Shown here: positions 6,948 to 15,383 of the stretch, one piece after another
Position numbering within the stretch: the first letter of the stretch is position 1
Layout: the number at the start of each line of letters is the position of its first letter
NCBI GenBank assembly: GCA_024643595.1
Contig: JAHEMS010000025.1
Coordinates: forward strand, 1 to 15,589
Direction of reading: 5' to 3'
DNA: 15,589 nucleotides
Source: Bacteroidota bacterium
GTDB lineage: Bacteria > Bacteroidota > Bacteroidia > Cytophagales > Cyclobacteriaceae
Program-made: the position numbers and the translations under genes
The notes under the pieces: generated by a model
The model's database searches: none
The model's input: the letters and a program-made list of their open reading frames with translations, nothing else
Told to the model about the DNA's origin: nothing

Positions 6948-7467
6948 CAATAACTCTTACTGGAATCATGTATCCTCCTTTGAGTTGAACAAAGTCTCCG
7001 CTGATCTCAATAAAATTACTAAGAACCTCTACTCGTTCCCCTGTTGCCAACTGAATAATAAGGCCAATTTCGTCATGATCTGAATTAGTTTCGTTCATTG
7101 CTGTTATCAAATCATGATTTCGAATCGCTTGGTGCTCTGGAACCACCAGAACATCGAAAGAAGGAAGATGTTCCTGTGAAATTTCAGAAGGTGTCATGCT
7201 AGATTTACCTGAAGGAGCTCGCCAGTGAGATATTTGGCTTCGAAACCATTGATCAGCACCTTCTGTCCATTTGAAGCGTTCACGGATATAGGCTATTGTA
7301 GCTTTTTCAACATCCGTATAAACATTACCATCTTTTACTGCTGCGAAAATTTTTTCAGCATCTTGCTGCGAAATTCTGCCATCGCCTTTGCCTTCTACGG
7401 ATAGTAAGGCAATATCCAGTAAACGGCTATCCATTTTTTTGCCTTCTATGGTTTTATAGTAGTTCAT
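6931..7467 (-). CDS. Conserved hypothetical protein with a degenerate EF-hand-like loop
   Basis: The 178-residue protein has no signal peptide or membrane segment and is probably cytoplasmic. The first half (about 12-80) is predicted helical and contains EGKGDGRISQQD, which resembles a 12-residue EF-hand loop (D/E-x-x-x-D-G-x-I-S-x-x-D) but with Lys at the third ligand position, so calcium binding is doubtful. It continues with YTDVEKATIAYIRERFKWTEGADQWFR, an aromatic- and charge-rich block. The second half is beta-rich (IGLIIQLATGERVEVLSNFIEI ... GGYMIPVRVIEKVEI) and could be a small barrel. I recognise the N-terminal pattern as a conserved unnamed family but know no function. The ATG at 7467 is used; the Met at codon 12 (7434, MDSRLLDIAL) is an equally good start. 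It is last in the minus-strand cluster, 90 bp after the HNH gene. Confidence 0.75.
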   Translation of the reverse strand: MNYYKTIEGKKMDSRLLDIALLSVEGKGDGRISQQDAEKIFAAVKDGNVYTDVEKATIAYIRERFKWTEGADQWFRSQISHWRAPSGKSSMTPSEISQEHLPSFDVLVVPEHQAIRNHDLITAMNETNSDHDEIGLIIQLATGERVEVLSNFIEISGDFVQLKGGYMIPVRVIEKVEI

Positions 7468-7516
7468 AGTAGTACGATTTAATAAATTGAACCTATATTT
7501 TTATTCTCGATGCAAC

Positions 7517-7532
7517 AATGACTTTCGTCATT
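7517..7532 (-). other. Stem-loop with GAAA tetraloop in the leader of the small hypothetical gene
   Basis: On the minus strand AATGAC-GAAA-GTCATT is a perfect 6-bp stem closed by a GNRA-type tetraloop, about 50 nt upstream of the ATG at 7467. The T-run lies on its 5' side for this strand, so it does not look like a terminator of the HNH gene. It could stabilise or regulate the mRNA leader, or be chance. Confidence 0.35.
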
Positions 7533-7557
7533 AAAAAAATAACATATTATGCTAAGA

Positions 7558-8058
7558 TCACTTCCTTTTATCCAGGAAATTATCCCACTCATTATGCGGG
7601 CTATTACTGTCGCGTAGAAATAGGGCGTAGGACGGTTTATGAGGTTTACGCTTTAATAGCATCTGTGCTTCTTCAGGGGTAAAATCCCCTTTTTTTGCAT
7701 TGCACCGTTTACAGGCTGTCACAAGATTTGTCCAGGCGTGTTGTCCGCCCCGCGAACTTGGTATTACATGATCAAGCGTTAAATCCCTTCGGGTACCACA
7801 ATACTGACATTCAAAATTATCCCGTTTGAAAATATTCTGACGTGTAAGTGCTACACCTTTATACGGTGCATGTACATACCGGTTTAAACGAATGACCGAG
7901 GGCATTGGAAATGTATGTGCAATCGAATGAAGTTTATAACCATTCGCAGAAAGGACCATTTCGCTTTTATTGAGATATACCAGAATAAACGCTCGCTGAA
8001 CAGAGCAAACCATAAGCGGACTATCATCCTGATTCAGTACCAAAACGCGATTGTTCAT
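7558..8058 (-). CDS. HNH endonuclease-fold protein
   Basis: The protein has 166 residues from the ATG at 8058; a longer reading from a TTG at 8076 is less likely. The N-terminal half (MNNRVLVLNQDDSPLMVCSV) is a conserved beta-rich region. A zinc-ribbon HNH module follows: C84-x2-C87 (CQYC), D96-H97 in LTLDHVIPSSRGG, N111 in WTNLVTACKRCN, and C116-x2-C119-N120. All metal and catalytic positions of the HNH/McrA-like fold are present, so DNA cleavage or nicking is plausible. Members of this short stand-alone family are widespread and usually not part of restriction systems; their physiological role is unclear. No methyltransferase or toxin-antitoxin partner is nearby. It sits in the minus-strand housekeeping cluster between the NlpC-like gene and the small hypothetical gene. 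Confidence 0.87.
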   Translation of the reverse strand: MNNRVLVLNQDDSPLMVCSVQRAFILVYLNKSEMVLSANGYKLHSIAHTFPMPSVIRLNRYVHAPYKGVALTRQNIFKRDNFECQYCGTRRDLTLDHVIPSSRGGQHAWTNLVTACKRCNAKKGDFTPEEAQMLLKRKPHKPSYALFLRDSNSPHNEWDNFLDKRK

Positions 8059-8118
8059 AGTGTAAGATAAAGCCAAACTTTCGGTTTATCAACACCCGAT
8101 ATTTGATTAAATATTCAA

Positions 8119-8844
8119 TTATGAAGTAGGATTGATTATTCTCCTGATCCCTTTCAAATAATGAGTGTAAATCTTTGAGTCTGCACGTACAATCCCCTCT
8201 TCCAGAAGGAGGTCAATTCTTACGCGACCAAATGAATGAATTATTTTTTCTTCATTAAGAATAATTCCAACATGAGTAACCGTTTCATTTTTATGCGAAA
8301 AAAATGCCAAGTCACCAGGCAAAGCTTCGGACAACCCCTTCACAATAGTACCGTCTGCTAATTGCCCTTTAACGGAATGTGGAAGCGTATAGCCAGCAAT
8401 CTTAAATACCATCTGAACTAAACCAGCTGCATCAATACCAAAGGGGCTTTTTCCAGCCGTTAAATAAGGTGCATTCAAATATTTCAAAACAATACTTTTA
8501 ATAAATTCCACATCCCGCTTCTGGCCCAGGCTTTTGGCTTCTCCATTAAAAGCAAATTGCTCCTCCATTTTGAAAAGCTCCGAATTCGAAATCGGAACAA
8601 TACTGCCTAGCACTATATTTATCGGGCTTTTCTTAAATAAAATATTGCACATAAGATCAGTGGTGATCTTAAAATTAGCGTGATTAATTTGGTCAAAATA
8701 TTCCCTGGAGATAGAATGATGCTGCTCCACATCAATCCAACCCTCTGAGCCATCAAAATGAATTTTAATGTTAAGCCAACGTCCGCCTTCTGCCTTTGAA
8801 TAAACTTCATAGTGATCACCAAAAAGCAGCTGAGTTACTTGCAT
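8119..8844 (-). CDS. NlpC/P60-like protein with SH3-type N-terminus, probably inactive and 5'-disrupted
   Basis: The 241 residues from the first in-frame ATG hold an SH3-like region (VTQLLFGDHYEVY ... WLNIKIHFDGSEGWID) and a C-terminal NlpC/P60 (C40 peptidase) domain (about 108-215) with SPFGID, PGDLAFF, His191 in THVGII and IIHSFGRV (His203). Family members cleave peptidoglycan stem peptides with a Cys-His dyad. Here the motif normally reading DCSG is D138-A-A-G, so the nucleophile is Ala139, and the usual YLWGG reads YLTAG. The conserved SH3 start continues upstream in frame (DYGVSRLAIISVRHSPNADA) without an ATG, GTG or TTG. The likely original start (8927, overlapping the smpB stop as TAATG) reaches a TAA at 8907-8909 after six codons. 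One extra A in the GAAATAA run would restore the frame. Either a pseudogene, a sequencing error at the 5' end, or a shortened non-enzymatic protein. The natural gene would span 8119-8927. Confidence 0.75.
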   Translation of the reverse strand: MQVTQLLFGDHYEVYSKAEGGRWLNIKIHFDGSEGWIDVEQHHSISREYFDQINHANFKITTDLMCNILFKKSPINIVLGSIVPISNSELFKMEEQFAFNGEAKSLGQKRDVEFIKSIVLKYLNAPYLTAGKSPFGIDAAGLVQMVFKIAGYTLPHSVKGQLADGTIVKGLSEALPGDLAFFSHKNETVTHVGIILNEEKIIHSFGRVRIDLLLEEGIVRADSKIYTHYLKGIRRIINPTS

Positions 8845-8926
8845 TGCATCAGCATTGGGTGAATGTCGTACCGATATAATCGCCAGGCGACTAACTCCAT
8901 AGTCAATTATTTCAATGCCATTCTCA

Positions 8927-9397
8927 TTAACCTAACTTAATTCTGCTTAACTCTCGTTTCAAATCTTTTTCCTTAATACTATCCCTCTTATCATGAAGTT
9001 TTTTACCACGCGCCAACGCAATTTCCAGCTTAGCCAGTCCACGATCATTGATAAAAAGCCGTACAGGAATCAGGGATAACCCTTTCTCTTCTACGCGGGC
9101 TTCCAACTTCTTTAGTTCTGACTTCTTCATTAATAATTTACGCTCACGCGAAGCTTCATGATTATAATGTGTTCCTTGTGAGTAGGGGGTTATATTGACT
9201 CCCCTGACAAAGGCTTCACCATGGGCAAAATAACAATAGCCATCCTGTAAATTAACTTTGCCTTCTCTAATTGATTTAATCTCAGTTCCCTTTAATGCAA
9301 GGCCAGCAACCATTTTATCAATCAATTCATACTCAAAAGTTGCCTGGCGGTTACGAATGTTTATATTATCCGTAAACCGTTTTTTTACTTCAGCCAT
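8927..9397 (-). CDS. smpB: SsrA-binding protein SmpB
   Basis: SmpB binds tmRNA and delivers it to stalled ribosomes in trans-translation. The 156-residue protein shows the family landmarks: NRQATFEYELIDKMVAGLALKGTEIKSIREGKVNLQDGY-type core split over the first 55 residues, FVRGVNITPYSQG, RKLLMKKSEL, LIPVRLFINDRGLAKLEIALARGKK and the C-terminal tail KLHDKRDSIKEKDLKRELSR that enters the mRNA channel. I chose the ATG at 9397 (MAEVKKRF); two codons upstream there are only TTG and GTG. The ATG overlaps the stop of the thioesterase gene in ATGGCTGA, suggesting translational coupling. The tmRNA gene itself is not in this window. The stop overlaps the presumed start of the NlpC-like gene (TAATG). Confidence 0.97.
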   Translation of the reverse strand: MAEVKKRFTDNINIRNRQATFEYELIDKMVAGLALKGTEIKSIREGKVNLQDGYCYFAHGEAFVRGVNITPYSQGTHYNHEASRERKLLMKKSELKKLEARVEEKGLSLIPVRLFINDRGLAKLEIALARGKKLHDKRDSIKEKDLKRELSRIKLG

Positions 9398-9779
9398 CAC
9401 CAAATAATTTCTTTAATTTCTCTTTCTTTAACATTTTTTGGCCTGTTTTTCCTGTTGCGATAATCCGATTTGCCGATCTTGCCACTATTATACAAATTAA
9501 TTCATTACCAGTTATAGACTCAATAGTAGCTGTAATCGTAACCTCCTCATCAATTTGTGCCGGATTATGATGTTCAATTTGAAGGAAAGTGCCTACACCT
9601 TCCTCATCTTCATCTTTCATTTCCAAAAAAAATAGCCGTGAGGACCATTCAAAATCCCTCGCCAAAGAAAAAGTTGAATAAACAGGATGTAGCAGTTCAC
9701 CTTGAAAAGAAGCAGCATCCAGTAGTGTTACCTTCTTCGTGAATTGCTTATGATCCCCAGGTTTAAAAATCTTCCTCAT
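9390..9779 (-). CDS. FlK-like hotdog-fold thioesterase family protein
   Basis: The 129-residue cytoplasmic protein matches the small thioesterase group related to fluoroacetyl-CoA thioesterase FlK. Features seen are HPVYSTFSLARDFEWSSRLF with Glu44 in the central helix, then GVGTFLQIEHHNPAQIDEEVTITATIES with His70/His71, and IATGKTGQKMLKKEKL at the end. In FlK a Thr/Ser, a Glu and a His form the active site; Ser35 or Thr36, Glu44 and His70 could correspond, by my alignment by eye. The acyl-CoA substrate is unknown. The ATG at 9779 overlaps the tsaD stop (ATGA), and the TGA stop overlaps the smpB ATG, so it is translated within a coupled tsaD-thioesterase-smpB unit. It might serve a housekeeping acyl-CoA clean-up role, which is a guess. 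Confidence 0.8.
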   Translation of the reverse strand: MRKIFKPGDHKQFTKKVTLLDAASFQGELLHPVYSTFSLARDFEWSSRLFFLEMKDEDEEGVGTFLQIEHHNPAQIDEEVTITATIESITGNELICIIVARSANRIIATGKTGQKMLKKEKLKKLFGDG

Positions 9780-10786
9780 ACACCGATTGGAAGATTGGCC
9801 AAAGGAGCAATGTCCTGCATAGCAAACTTATCTTGCAAAAATTTATAATGTGCAGCCATTGCAATCATGGCTGCATTATCTGTGCAATACTGAAAATCTG
9901 GTATATATACCTCCCATCTATGCTTTACCGATGCAGCACGTATAGCCTCCCTCAATCCTGAATTTGCAGCCACTCCACCAGCAATAGCAATTTGCTTAAT
10001 TCCAGTTTCATTTGCAGCCCTCCTTAATTTTTGCATCAACATGCTTATCAATTGTGCTTGAAAGCTGGCACAAATATCATTTCTATTTTTCTCAACAAAT
10101 GATAGGTCTTCGGCCAATTGATCTCTAATAAAATACAAAAATGCGGTCTTGATCCCACTGAAAGAAAAATTGAGACCAGGCATTGCGGTATTTGGAAATG
10201 AAAAAGCTTTCGAATTGCCTTGCTGGGCAAACTGATCAATAAGTGGTCCGCCCGGATAAGGCAAACCCATGATTTTTGCTGCTTTATCAAAAGCTTCGCC
10301 AACAGCATCATCCTGAGTCTCGCCTATTACCTCCATATCCAGATAATCGCGTACCTTAACCAGCTGAGTATGACCTCCGCTCACTGTAAGGCACAGAAAC
10401 GGAAAAGTTGGTTTTGGATCTGCAATAAAATGAGCCAATACATGAGCTTCCATATGATTTACTTCGATCAAAGGAATACCTAAAGCCAATGCCATACCTT
10501 TGGCAAAAGATACTCCAACAAGTAAAGACCCCATTAATCCAGGCCCTCTCGTAAAAGCTATGGCACTTAAGTTAGCAGGTTCCATTCCTGCAGAATCGAT
10601 AGACTCTTTAACCACTTCAAGAATATGTCGCTGATGTGCTCGTGATGCTAGCTCTGGGACCACTCCTCCATATTTATGGTGCACTGTTTGTGAGGCGATT
10701 ACATTATTAATTACCTTGCCATGCGCTATAACAGACGCTGAAGTTTCATCACAAGAAGACTCGATGGCAAGAATAACAGGATGCAT
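9776..10786 (-). CDS. tsaD: tRNA N6-adenosine threonylcarbamoyltransferase TsaD
   Basis: TsaD, with TsaB and TsaE, transfers the threonylcarbamoyl group to A37 of ANN-decoding tRNAs (t6A). The protein is 336 residues, normal for the family. It opens VILAIESSCDETSASVI and has GGVVPELASRAHQRH, TRGPGLMGSLLVG, the metal-binding pair H111 and H115 in NHMEAHVLAH, LTVSGGHTQLV, and GGVAANSGLR (from about 268), with the C-terminal CTDNAAMIA carrying the conserved Asp for metal. All catalytic features are intact. It is the first gene of the minus-strand cluster and its stop overlaps the thioesterase start. Its start codon is only 10 bp from the divergent tamB start, an arrangement I recall as common in Bacteroidota, so promoters must overlap coding sequence. 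Confidence 0.97.
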   Translation of the reverse strand: MHPVILAIESSCDETSASVIAHGKVINNVIASQTVHHKYGGVVPELASRAHQRHILEVVKESIDSAGMEPANLSAIAFTRGPGLMGSLLVGVSFAKGMALALGIPLIEVNHMEAHVLAHFIADPKPTFPFLCLTVSGGHTQLVKVRDYLDMEVIGETQDDAVGEAFDKAAKIMGLPYPGGPLIDQFAQQGNSKAFSFPNTAMPGLNFSFSGIKTAFLYFIRDQLAEDLSFVEKNRNDICASFQAQLISMLMQKLRRAANETGIKQIAIAGGVAANSGLREAIRAASVKHRWEVYIPDFQYCTDNAAMIAMAAHYKFLQDKFAMQDIAPLANLPIGV

Positions 10787-10796
10787 TTATTAGAAA

Positions 10797-13700
10797 ATGA
10801 AACTGCAAGTTATTAAAAATACCGTGTTTAAATGGATCAAAAAGGCCTTTCTATATGGTGTTTATAGCTCTGTAATTCTCCTTCTCCTAAGTTTTATATT
10901 ATTACAACTACCCGCTGTTCAGGAATCCCTTATAGAGCGCTATACCTCAAAATTCTCAGGGGCTTCAGGATTTAATGTTAGCTATAGGCATATCTATATT
11001 ATTTGGTGGGACAGAATTGAAATCAAGGAATTACTCATTAAAGACCCTGTTGAAAATGAGATGATAAAAATAGAAAAACTGAATGTAAACTTTCAACTAT
11101 CTACTTTATTGCTTGGCAAAAACGTTAACATCGATGGGGTAACACTGGAAAGCGCGAGTGTTAATCTGATCAAAATTCAGACTGGCGATACTATCCGTGA
11201 TTTAAACATCAACTTATTCATCAGCGAAATCAACAAGATGACGCCCGAAGGTTCTGGTCAAAGAAGCGCTAAAGTAAATATTGGGGAAATCATTGTTCAC
11301 AACACACATTTTGCATTACATGATCCCGAAAAGGAATTGATCCATGATGTTTTTGATTATAACCATATTCGCATTGCCATTGATGAAATAGAAGCGCAGA
11401 ATTTTAAAGTAATTGGAGACACGATTGAATTTAAAATGAATAGCTTACTTGCTATAGAAGAGAACGCTAAACTCCAAATCCATAATTTATCCTCCTTCTT
11501 CCGCATATCCCAAGGTGGTATGGAGTTTTACAAATTACAAGCTAAAATAGGCGAAAGTTATCTATCTGACACCTTGGTATTTAAATACAATTCATTAAAC
11601 GAGCTGAATAATTTTAGCGAAAAAGTATCCATTAATGCCAATTTAAAAAACACTGTTATTTCACCCAGTGATCTTTCGCGCTTTAGCGGAGGTGAAAAAG
11701 TATTTGATCAGCCGCTTCACCTCAACGGAAAAATATCTGGCAAAATTTCAAAGTTGTTTTATCAGAATATGCAGGTGGATATTGGAAATACCTCATTGAA
11801 AGGAAAATTAGAAATGGATGGCCTTCCTTACTTTAACGAAACCTTCATTAACCTAAGCGTAAAAGAAAGTCGTGTATCAATTAGCGACATTGAATTTCTA
11901 TTTTCAAAAAATGTCTATGAAAAGTTAGAGCCATTGGGCCAATTTCGTTTCAATGGCACATTTACCGGATTTGTTAATGACTTTGTTGCGGACGGTGACT
12001 TTCAAGGAGCGTTTGGGCAGATTAAATCTGATATCAATCTAAAACTGGATAAGAACCATATCGATCGATCATCCTATAAAGGCAACTTATCATTGACTGA
12101 CTTCCATCTTGGGGCGTTACTAAAAGATACTTTGAACTTTCAACGGGTAACCATGACTGGTCAATTATCAGGAAAAGGACTGACACAAGAAACAGCAGAT
12201 TTTAATTTGACTGGAGAAATTAATTCCATAGGAATAAGAAAGTATACTTATCAAAATATCCTTACAGATGCCAGATTTGCTAAAGAGTTATTCAATGGAA
12301 AATTAACCATAGACGATCCTAATTTGCAATTAACTGCAGATGGGTCCATCAACATTAGAAAAGGTGAAGAAATTATTAAAATTAAAACTAAGATAGATAC
12401 CTTGTTCGTTGATCGGCTAGGATATATCCAACAGCCAATGTTTATCCACACCGAGGCTACATTGGATACTAAAGGTCTTAAATTAGACAGCTTACTTGGA
12501 AGTATTGTTTTAAGAGACACATTTATTAAATACCAGGATGAATCACTTAAGCTTGATTCTATCTATTTAGAATCTATTCTCTCAAATAATCAGCGTCACT
12601 TAATTATGAGAAGCTCCTACGCTGATATGGATATGGTTGGAAATTATTACTATTCCGCACTTTTTAAAGATCTACCGAATCTATTCAAAGAGTTCCAATT
12701 AAATTTCAGAAATGACAAACAAGCACTTGCTCTATACTACGAAAAAAAAGTAAATGAAACGCTAGAGTACTTTGCTGCATTTACTATTAAACTTAATAAT
12801 ATCAATCCACTATTGAAATTGTCAAAAGTGGACATTACGTTATCCCAAAATACAAAAATTGAAGGCAAATTTTCAAATGGAATTACCTCTTCACTTCAAG
12901 CGTATGCACAAATTGATACAATTTCGTACAGAGATAAATACTTTTACGAAAATGAAATTGAATTTTCAGGGTCCAAAATACGTGACAGTACAATCTCCCT
13001 TTTAATGTTTAATGTGCTCTCAAAAAGACAAAAAATTACAGGTGCATTAAGTACAAAAAATCTTTTTTCTGAAATAATATGGGATAAAGATCACATCAAC
13101 TTCAATCTTGATTTTGATCAGGATAAAACGGAAAAAAATACAAATAACTTTGTACGACTACAATCAGAAATTAATTTCCTTAAAGATAGTACTCGAATTA
13201 AAATACTACCGACGCGAATTCAAATACTCAATAAAGTATGGGAGGTCAATCAAACTAATTACGCTCTTGTAAAAAATAATGAATGGAGCATAAATAATTT
13301 GGAATTAACCCATGAATCGGAATCGATACAATTAACTGGTTTTATTTCTGAGAATCCTGACCAAGAGTTAATCTTAAGGCTAACTAATTTGAATCTTGAT
13401 ATTCTAAACTCAATAAGCCCAACCAAGATTGGAGGGATTGTAAATGCAAAATTGGATGCTAAAGATGTATACAAAAATATTTATTTTCAAAATGATATTA
13501 ATATAAAGGATTTAGTCGCTGATGATTTCCTGATAGGGACAGTAGTGGGTGTGAATGTTTGGAATCAAGATGAAAAAAGATTCGATATCAATTTTACGAT
13601 TGATCGCCTCGAGAAAAGAACGCTAACCTTGCAAGGCTATTATGATCCAACTGAAGAAAATCCACTGCATGTAATAGCTACCCTTGAAAAGACAAACATA

Positions 13701-15377
13701 AAAATTATTGAACCATTTCTGAAAAGTATCTTTTCTGATATGGATGGTACGCTATCCGGCCTGTACAAAATCGAGGGTAACCTTACAGCACCTCTTATAC
13801 ATGGTGAGGGTAAAATTGAAAATGGAAAAATCATGATTGACTACCTGAAAACCAGCTATACTTTTAGCGGTGCTCTAAACTTTACTCCAAACCAAATTAT
13901 TTTTGACAACTTTTATTTAAACGATGCGCTGAATAACAAGGCCTTTCTGGATGGAGAACTTAGACATCGCAACTTTTCAAAACTTAGAATTAACCTTGAT
14001 GCCACGTTCACAAATTTTCAAGTTCTAAATACATCTAACAAAGACAATAGCTTATTTTATGGCCAGGCATACAGCACTGGCAAATTGAATATACTAGGAC
14101 CGTTGTCTAACATGAAAATATCGGCCACAGCAAGAACGTCTAAAAACACACGTATATTTATTCCTATTAGCGGAACCAGTTCAGTTGAAAAAAGTGAATT
14201 CATTACTTTCGTAAATTTTAAGGATTCAACCATTAATAAAATCAATCTCAATAAAAAGAAGCAAGCCGAAGAACCAACTGGTATCACCATGGATCTCAAT
14301 CTTGATATCACTCCAGATGCCTATGCTGAAATTATTTTCGACATTAAAGCAGGAGATATTATCCGTGGTTATGGAAATGGAGAAATAAAACTCCAACTGG
14401 ATACAAAAGGAGAATTCAATATGTTTGGATTATATGAATTTGAACAGGGTAATTACAATTTTACGTTATATGATATAATTAATAAAGAATTCAACATTAC
14501 AAAAGGGAGCAGAATAACCTGGTATGGCGATCCCTATGCAGGGCAGCTTAATCTTATTGCCAATTACAGGCAATTATCTTCCTTGGCACCGATTCTCTCC
14601 AATCAAGTAAGTGAAGACGCTCTTTCCACCCCTCAAATACGAAAAAAATATCCGGTTGAGGTTATTCTTAAATTGGAAGGTCCTATGCTTTCACCACAAA
14701 TCCAATTTGATATTATCGCTAAGGATTTGCCAGATAATGTTGTTGTGGAAGGGGAGCCAGCCCCTGTTCGACTAAAATTTTCATTTGATGCCTGGAAAGC
14801 CCAACTGAATGAGCAGGAATTAAAGCGCCAAGTATTCAGCTTGATTATGTTAAGGCGGTTATCACCCCCCGATGCATTCAGCACGAGCGGCTCAATTTAC
14901 AATTCGGTAAGCGAATTATTATCAAATCAACTCAGCTACTGGCTAACCCAGGTAGACCAAAATCTTGAAATTAATATTGACCTGGGGTCCCTTGATCAAG
15001 AAGCCTTTAATACATTTCAATTGCGTCTGTCATACTCATTTTTAAATGGACGATTACGAATTACCCGCGATGGTACATTCTCAAATCAGTATAATCAATC
15101 TGAAATCGCGACTATGCTAGGTGACTGGACTGTAGATTATTTGTTAACGCCAGACGGAAAGTTCAAAGTCAAAATGTATAGTCGATCCAACTTAAATACG
15201 GTTACCAATACACTAGGTACGCAGGCAGCAATTACTACTGGAATCAGTTTGTTGCATACACAAAGCTTCAATCAGATAAAAGATCTTTTAAAATCAGCTC
15301 GAGAAAAACAAAAGAATGATCAAGAGAATAATTTGGAGTTCGAAGAAGCAATATTGCCTGAAAATAAATTGCGTTAA
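10797..15377 (+). CDS. tamB: TamB-family (DUF490) translocation and assembly module protein
   Basis: The 1526-residue protein has an N-terminal membrane anchor (about 19-41, VYSSVILLLLSFILLQLPAV) followed by a very long region of short beta-strand repeats, as in AsmA/TamB-type proteins that span the periplasm as a hydrophobic-grooved beta-sheet. The C-terminal DUF490/TamB domain (about 1050-1480) includes GNGEIKLQLDTKGEFNMFG, FEQGNYNFTLYDI, ITWYGDPYAGQLNL, VILKLEGPMLSPQIQFDI and SYWLTQVDQNLEINIDLG. TamB works with the Omp85 protein TamA in outer-membrane protein assembly and is also implicated in lipid transport to the outer membrane. The extreme C-terminus is charged (KSAREKQKNDQENNLEFEE). 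No tamA-like gene is in view. The ATG at 10797 gives a good basic n-region before the anchor. It diverges from tsaD and is followed after 6 bp by a DUF2279-type gene in the same frame. Confidence 0.93.
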   Translation: MKLQVIKNTVFKWIKKAFLYGVYSSVILLLLSFILLQLPAVQESLIERYTSKFSGASGFNVSYRHIYIIWWDRIEIKELLIKDPVENEMIKIEKLNVNFQLSTLLLGKNVNIDGVTLESASVNLIKIQTGDTIRDLNINLFISEINKMTPEGSGQRSAKVNIGEIIVHNTHFALHDPEKELIHDVFDYNHIRIAIDEIEAQNFKVIGDTIEFKMNSLLAIEENAKLQIHNLSSFFRISQGGMEFYKLQAKIGESYLSDTLVFKYNSLNELNNFSEKVSINANLKNTVISPSDLSRFSGGEKVFDQPLHLNGKISGKISKLFYQNMQVDIGNTSLKGKLEMDGLPYFNETFINLSVKESRVSISDIEFLFSKNVYEKLEPLGQFRFNGTFTGFVNDFVADGDFQGAFGQIKSDINLKLDKNHIDRSSYKGNLSLTDFHLGALLKDTLNFQRVTMTGQLSGKGLTQETADFNLTGEINSIGIRKYTYQNILTDARFAKELFNGKLTIDDPNLQLTADGSINIRKGEEIIKIKTKIDTLFVDRLGYIQQPMFIHTEATLDTKGLKLDSLLGSIVLRDTFIKYQDESLKLDSIYLESILSNNQRHLIMRSSYADMDMVGNYYYSALFKDLPNLFKEFQLNFRNDKQALALYYEKKVNETLEYFAAFTIKLNNINPLLKLSKVDITLSQNTKIEGKFSNGITSSLQAYAQIDTISYRDKYFYENEIEFSGSKIRDSTISLLMFNVLSKRQKITGALSTKNLFSEIIWDKDHINFNLDFDQDKTEKNTNNFVRLQSEINFLKDSTRIKILPTRIQILNKVWEVNQTNYALVKNNEWSINNLELTHESESIQLTGFISENPDQELILRLTNLNLDILNSISPTKIGGIVNAKLDAKDVYKNIYFQNDINIKDLVADDFLIGTVVGVNVWNQDEKRFDINFTIDRLEKRTLTLQGYYDPTEENPLHVIATLEKTNIKIIEPFLKSIFSDMDGTLSGLYKIEGNLTAPLIHGEGKIENGKIMIDYLKTSYTFSGALNFTPNQIIFDNFYLNDALNNKAFLDGELRHRNFSKLRINLDATFTNFQVLNTSNKDNSLFYGQAYSTGKLNILGPLSNMKISATARTSKNTRIFIPISGTSSVEKSEFITFVNFKDSTINKINLNKKKQAEEPTGITMDLNLDITPDAYAEIIFDIKAGDIIRGYGNGEIKLQLDTKGEFNMFGLYEFEQGNYNFTLYDIINKEFNITKGSRITWYGDPYAGQLNLIANYRQLSSLAPILSNQVSEDALSTPQIRKKYPVEVILKLEGPMLSPQIQFDIIAKDLPDNVVVEGEPAPVRLKFSFDAWKAQLNEQELKRQVFSLIMLRRLSPPDAFSTSGSIYNSVSELLSNQLSYWLTQVDQNLEINIDLGSLDQEAFNTFQLRLSYSFLNGRLRITRDGTFSNQYNQSEIATMLGDWTVDYLLTPDGKFKVKMYSRSNLNTVTNTLGTQAAITTGISLLHTQSFNQIKDLLKSAREKQKNDQENNLEFEEAILPENKLR

Positions 15378-15383
15378 AAGCTC

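Noticed and set aside
7558..8058. HNH gene as part of a restriction or defence system
   Set aside because: No methyltransferase, helicase or toxin-antitoxin gene nearby; the neighbours are housekeeping genes and the short stand-alone family is common.
8066..8090. GATAAA / TTTATC imperfect hairpin between the NlpC-like and HNH genes
   Set aside because: Needs a bulge, is weak and lacks a T-run on the minus strand; a terminator cannot be supported.
10220..10483. 87-codon plus-strand frame inside tsaD
   Set aside because: Antisense shadow of a highly conserved gene with no recognisable domain.
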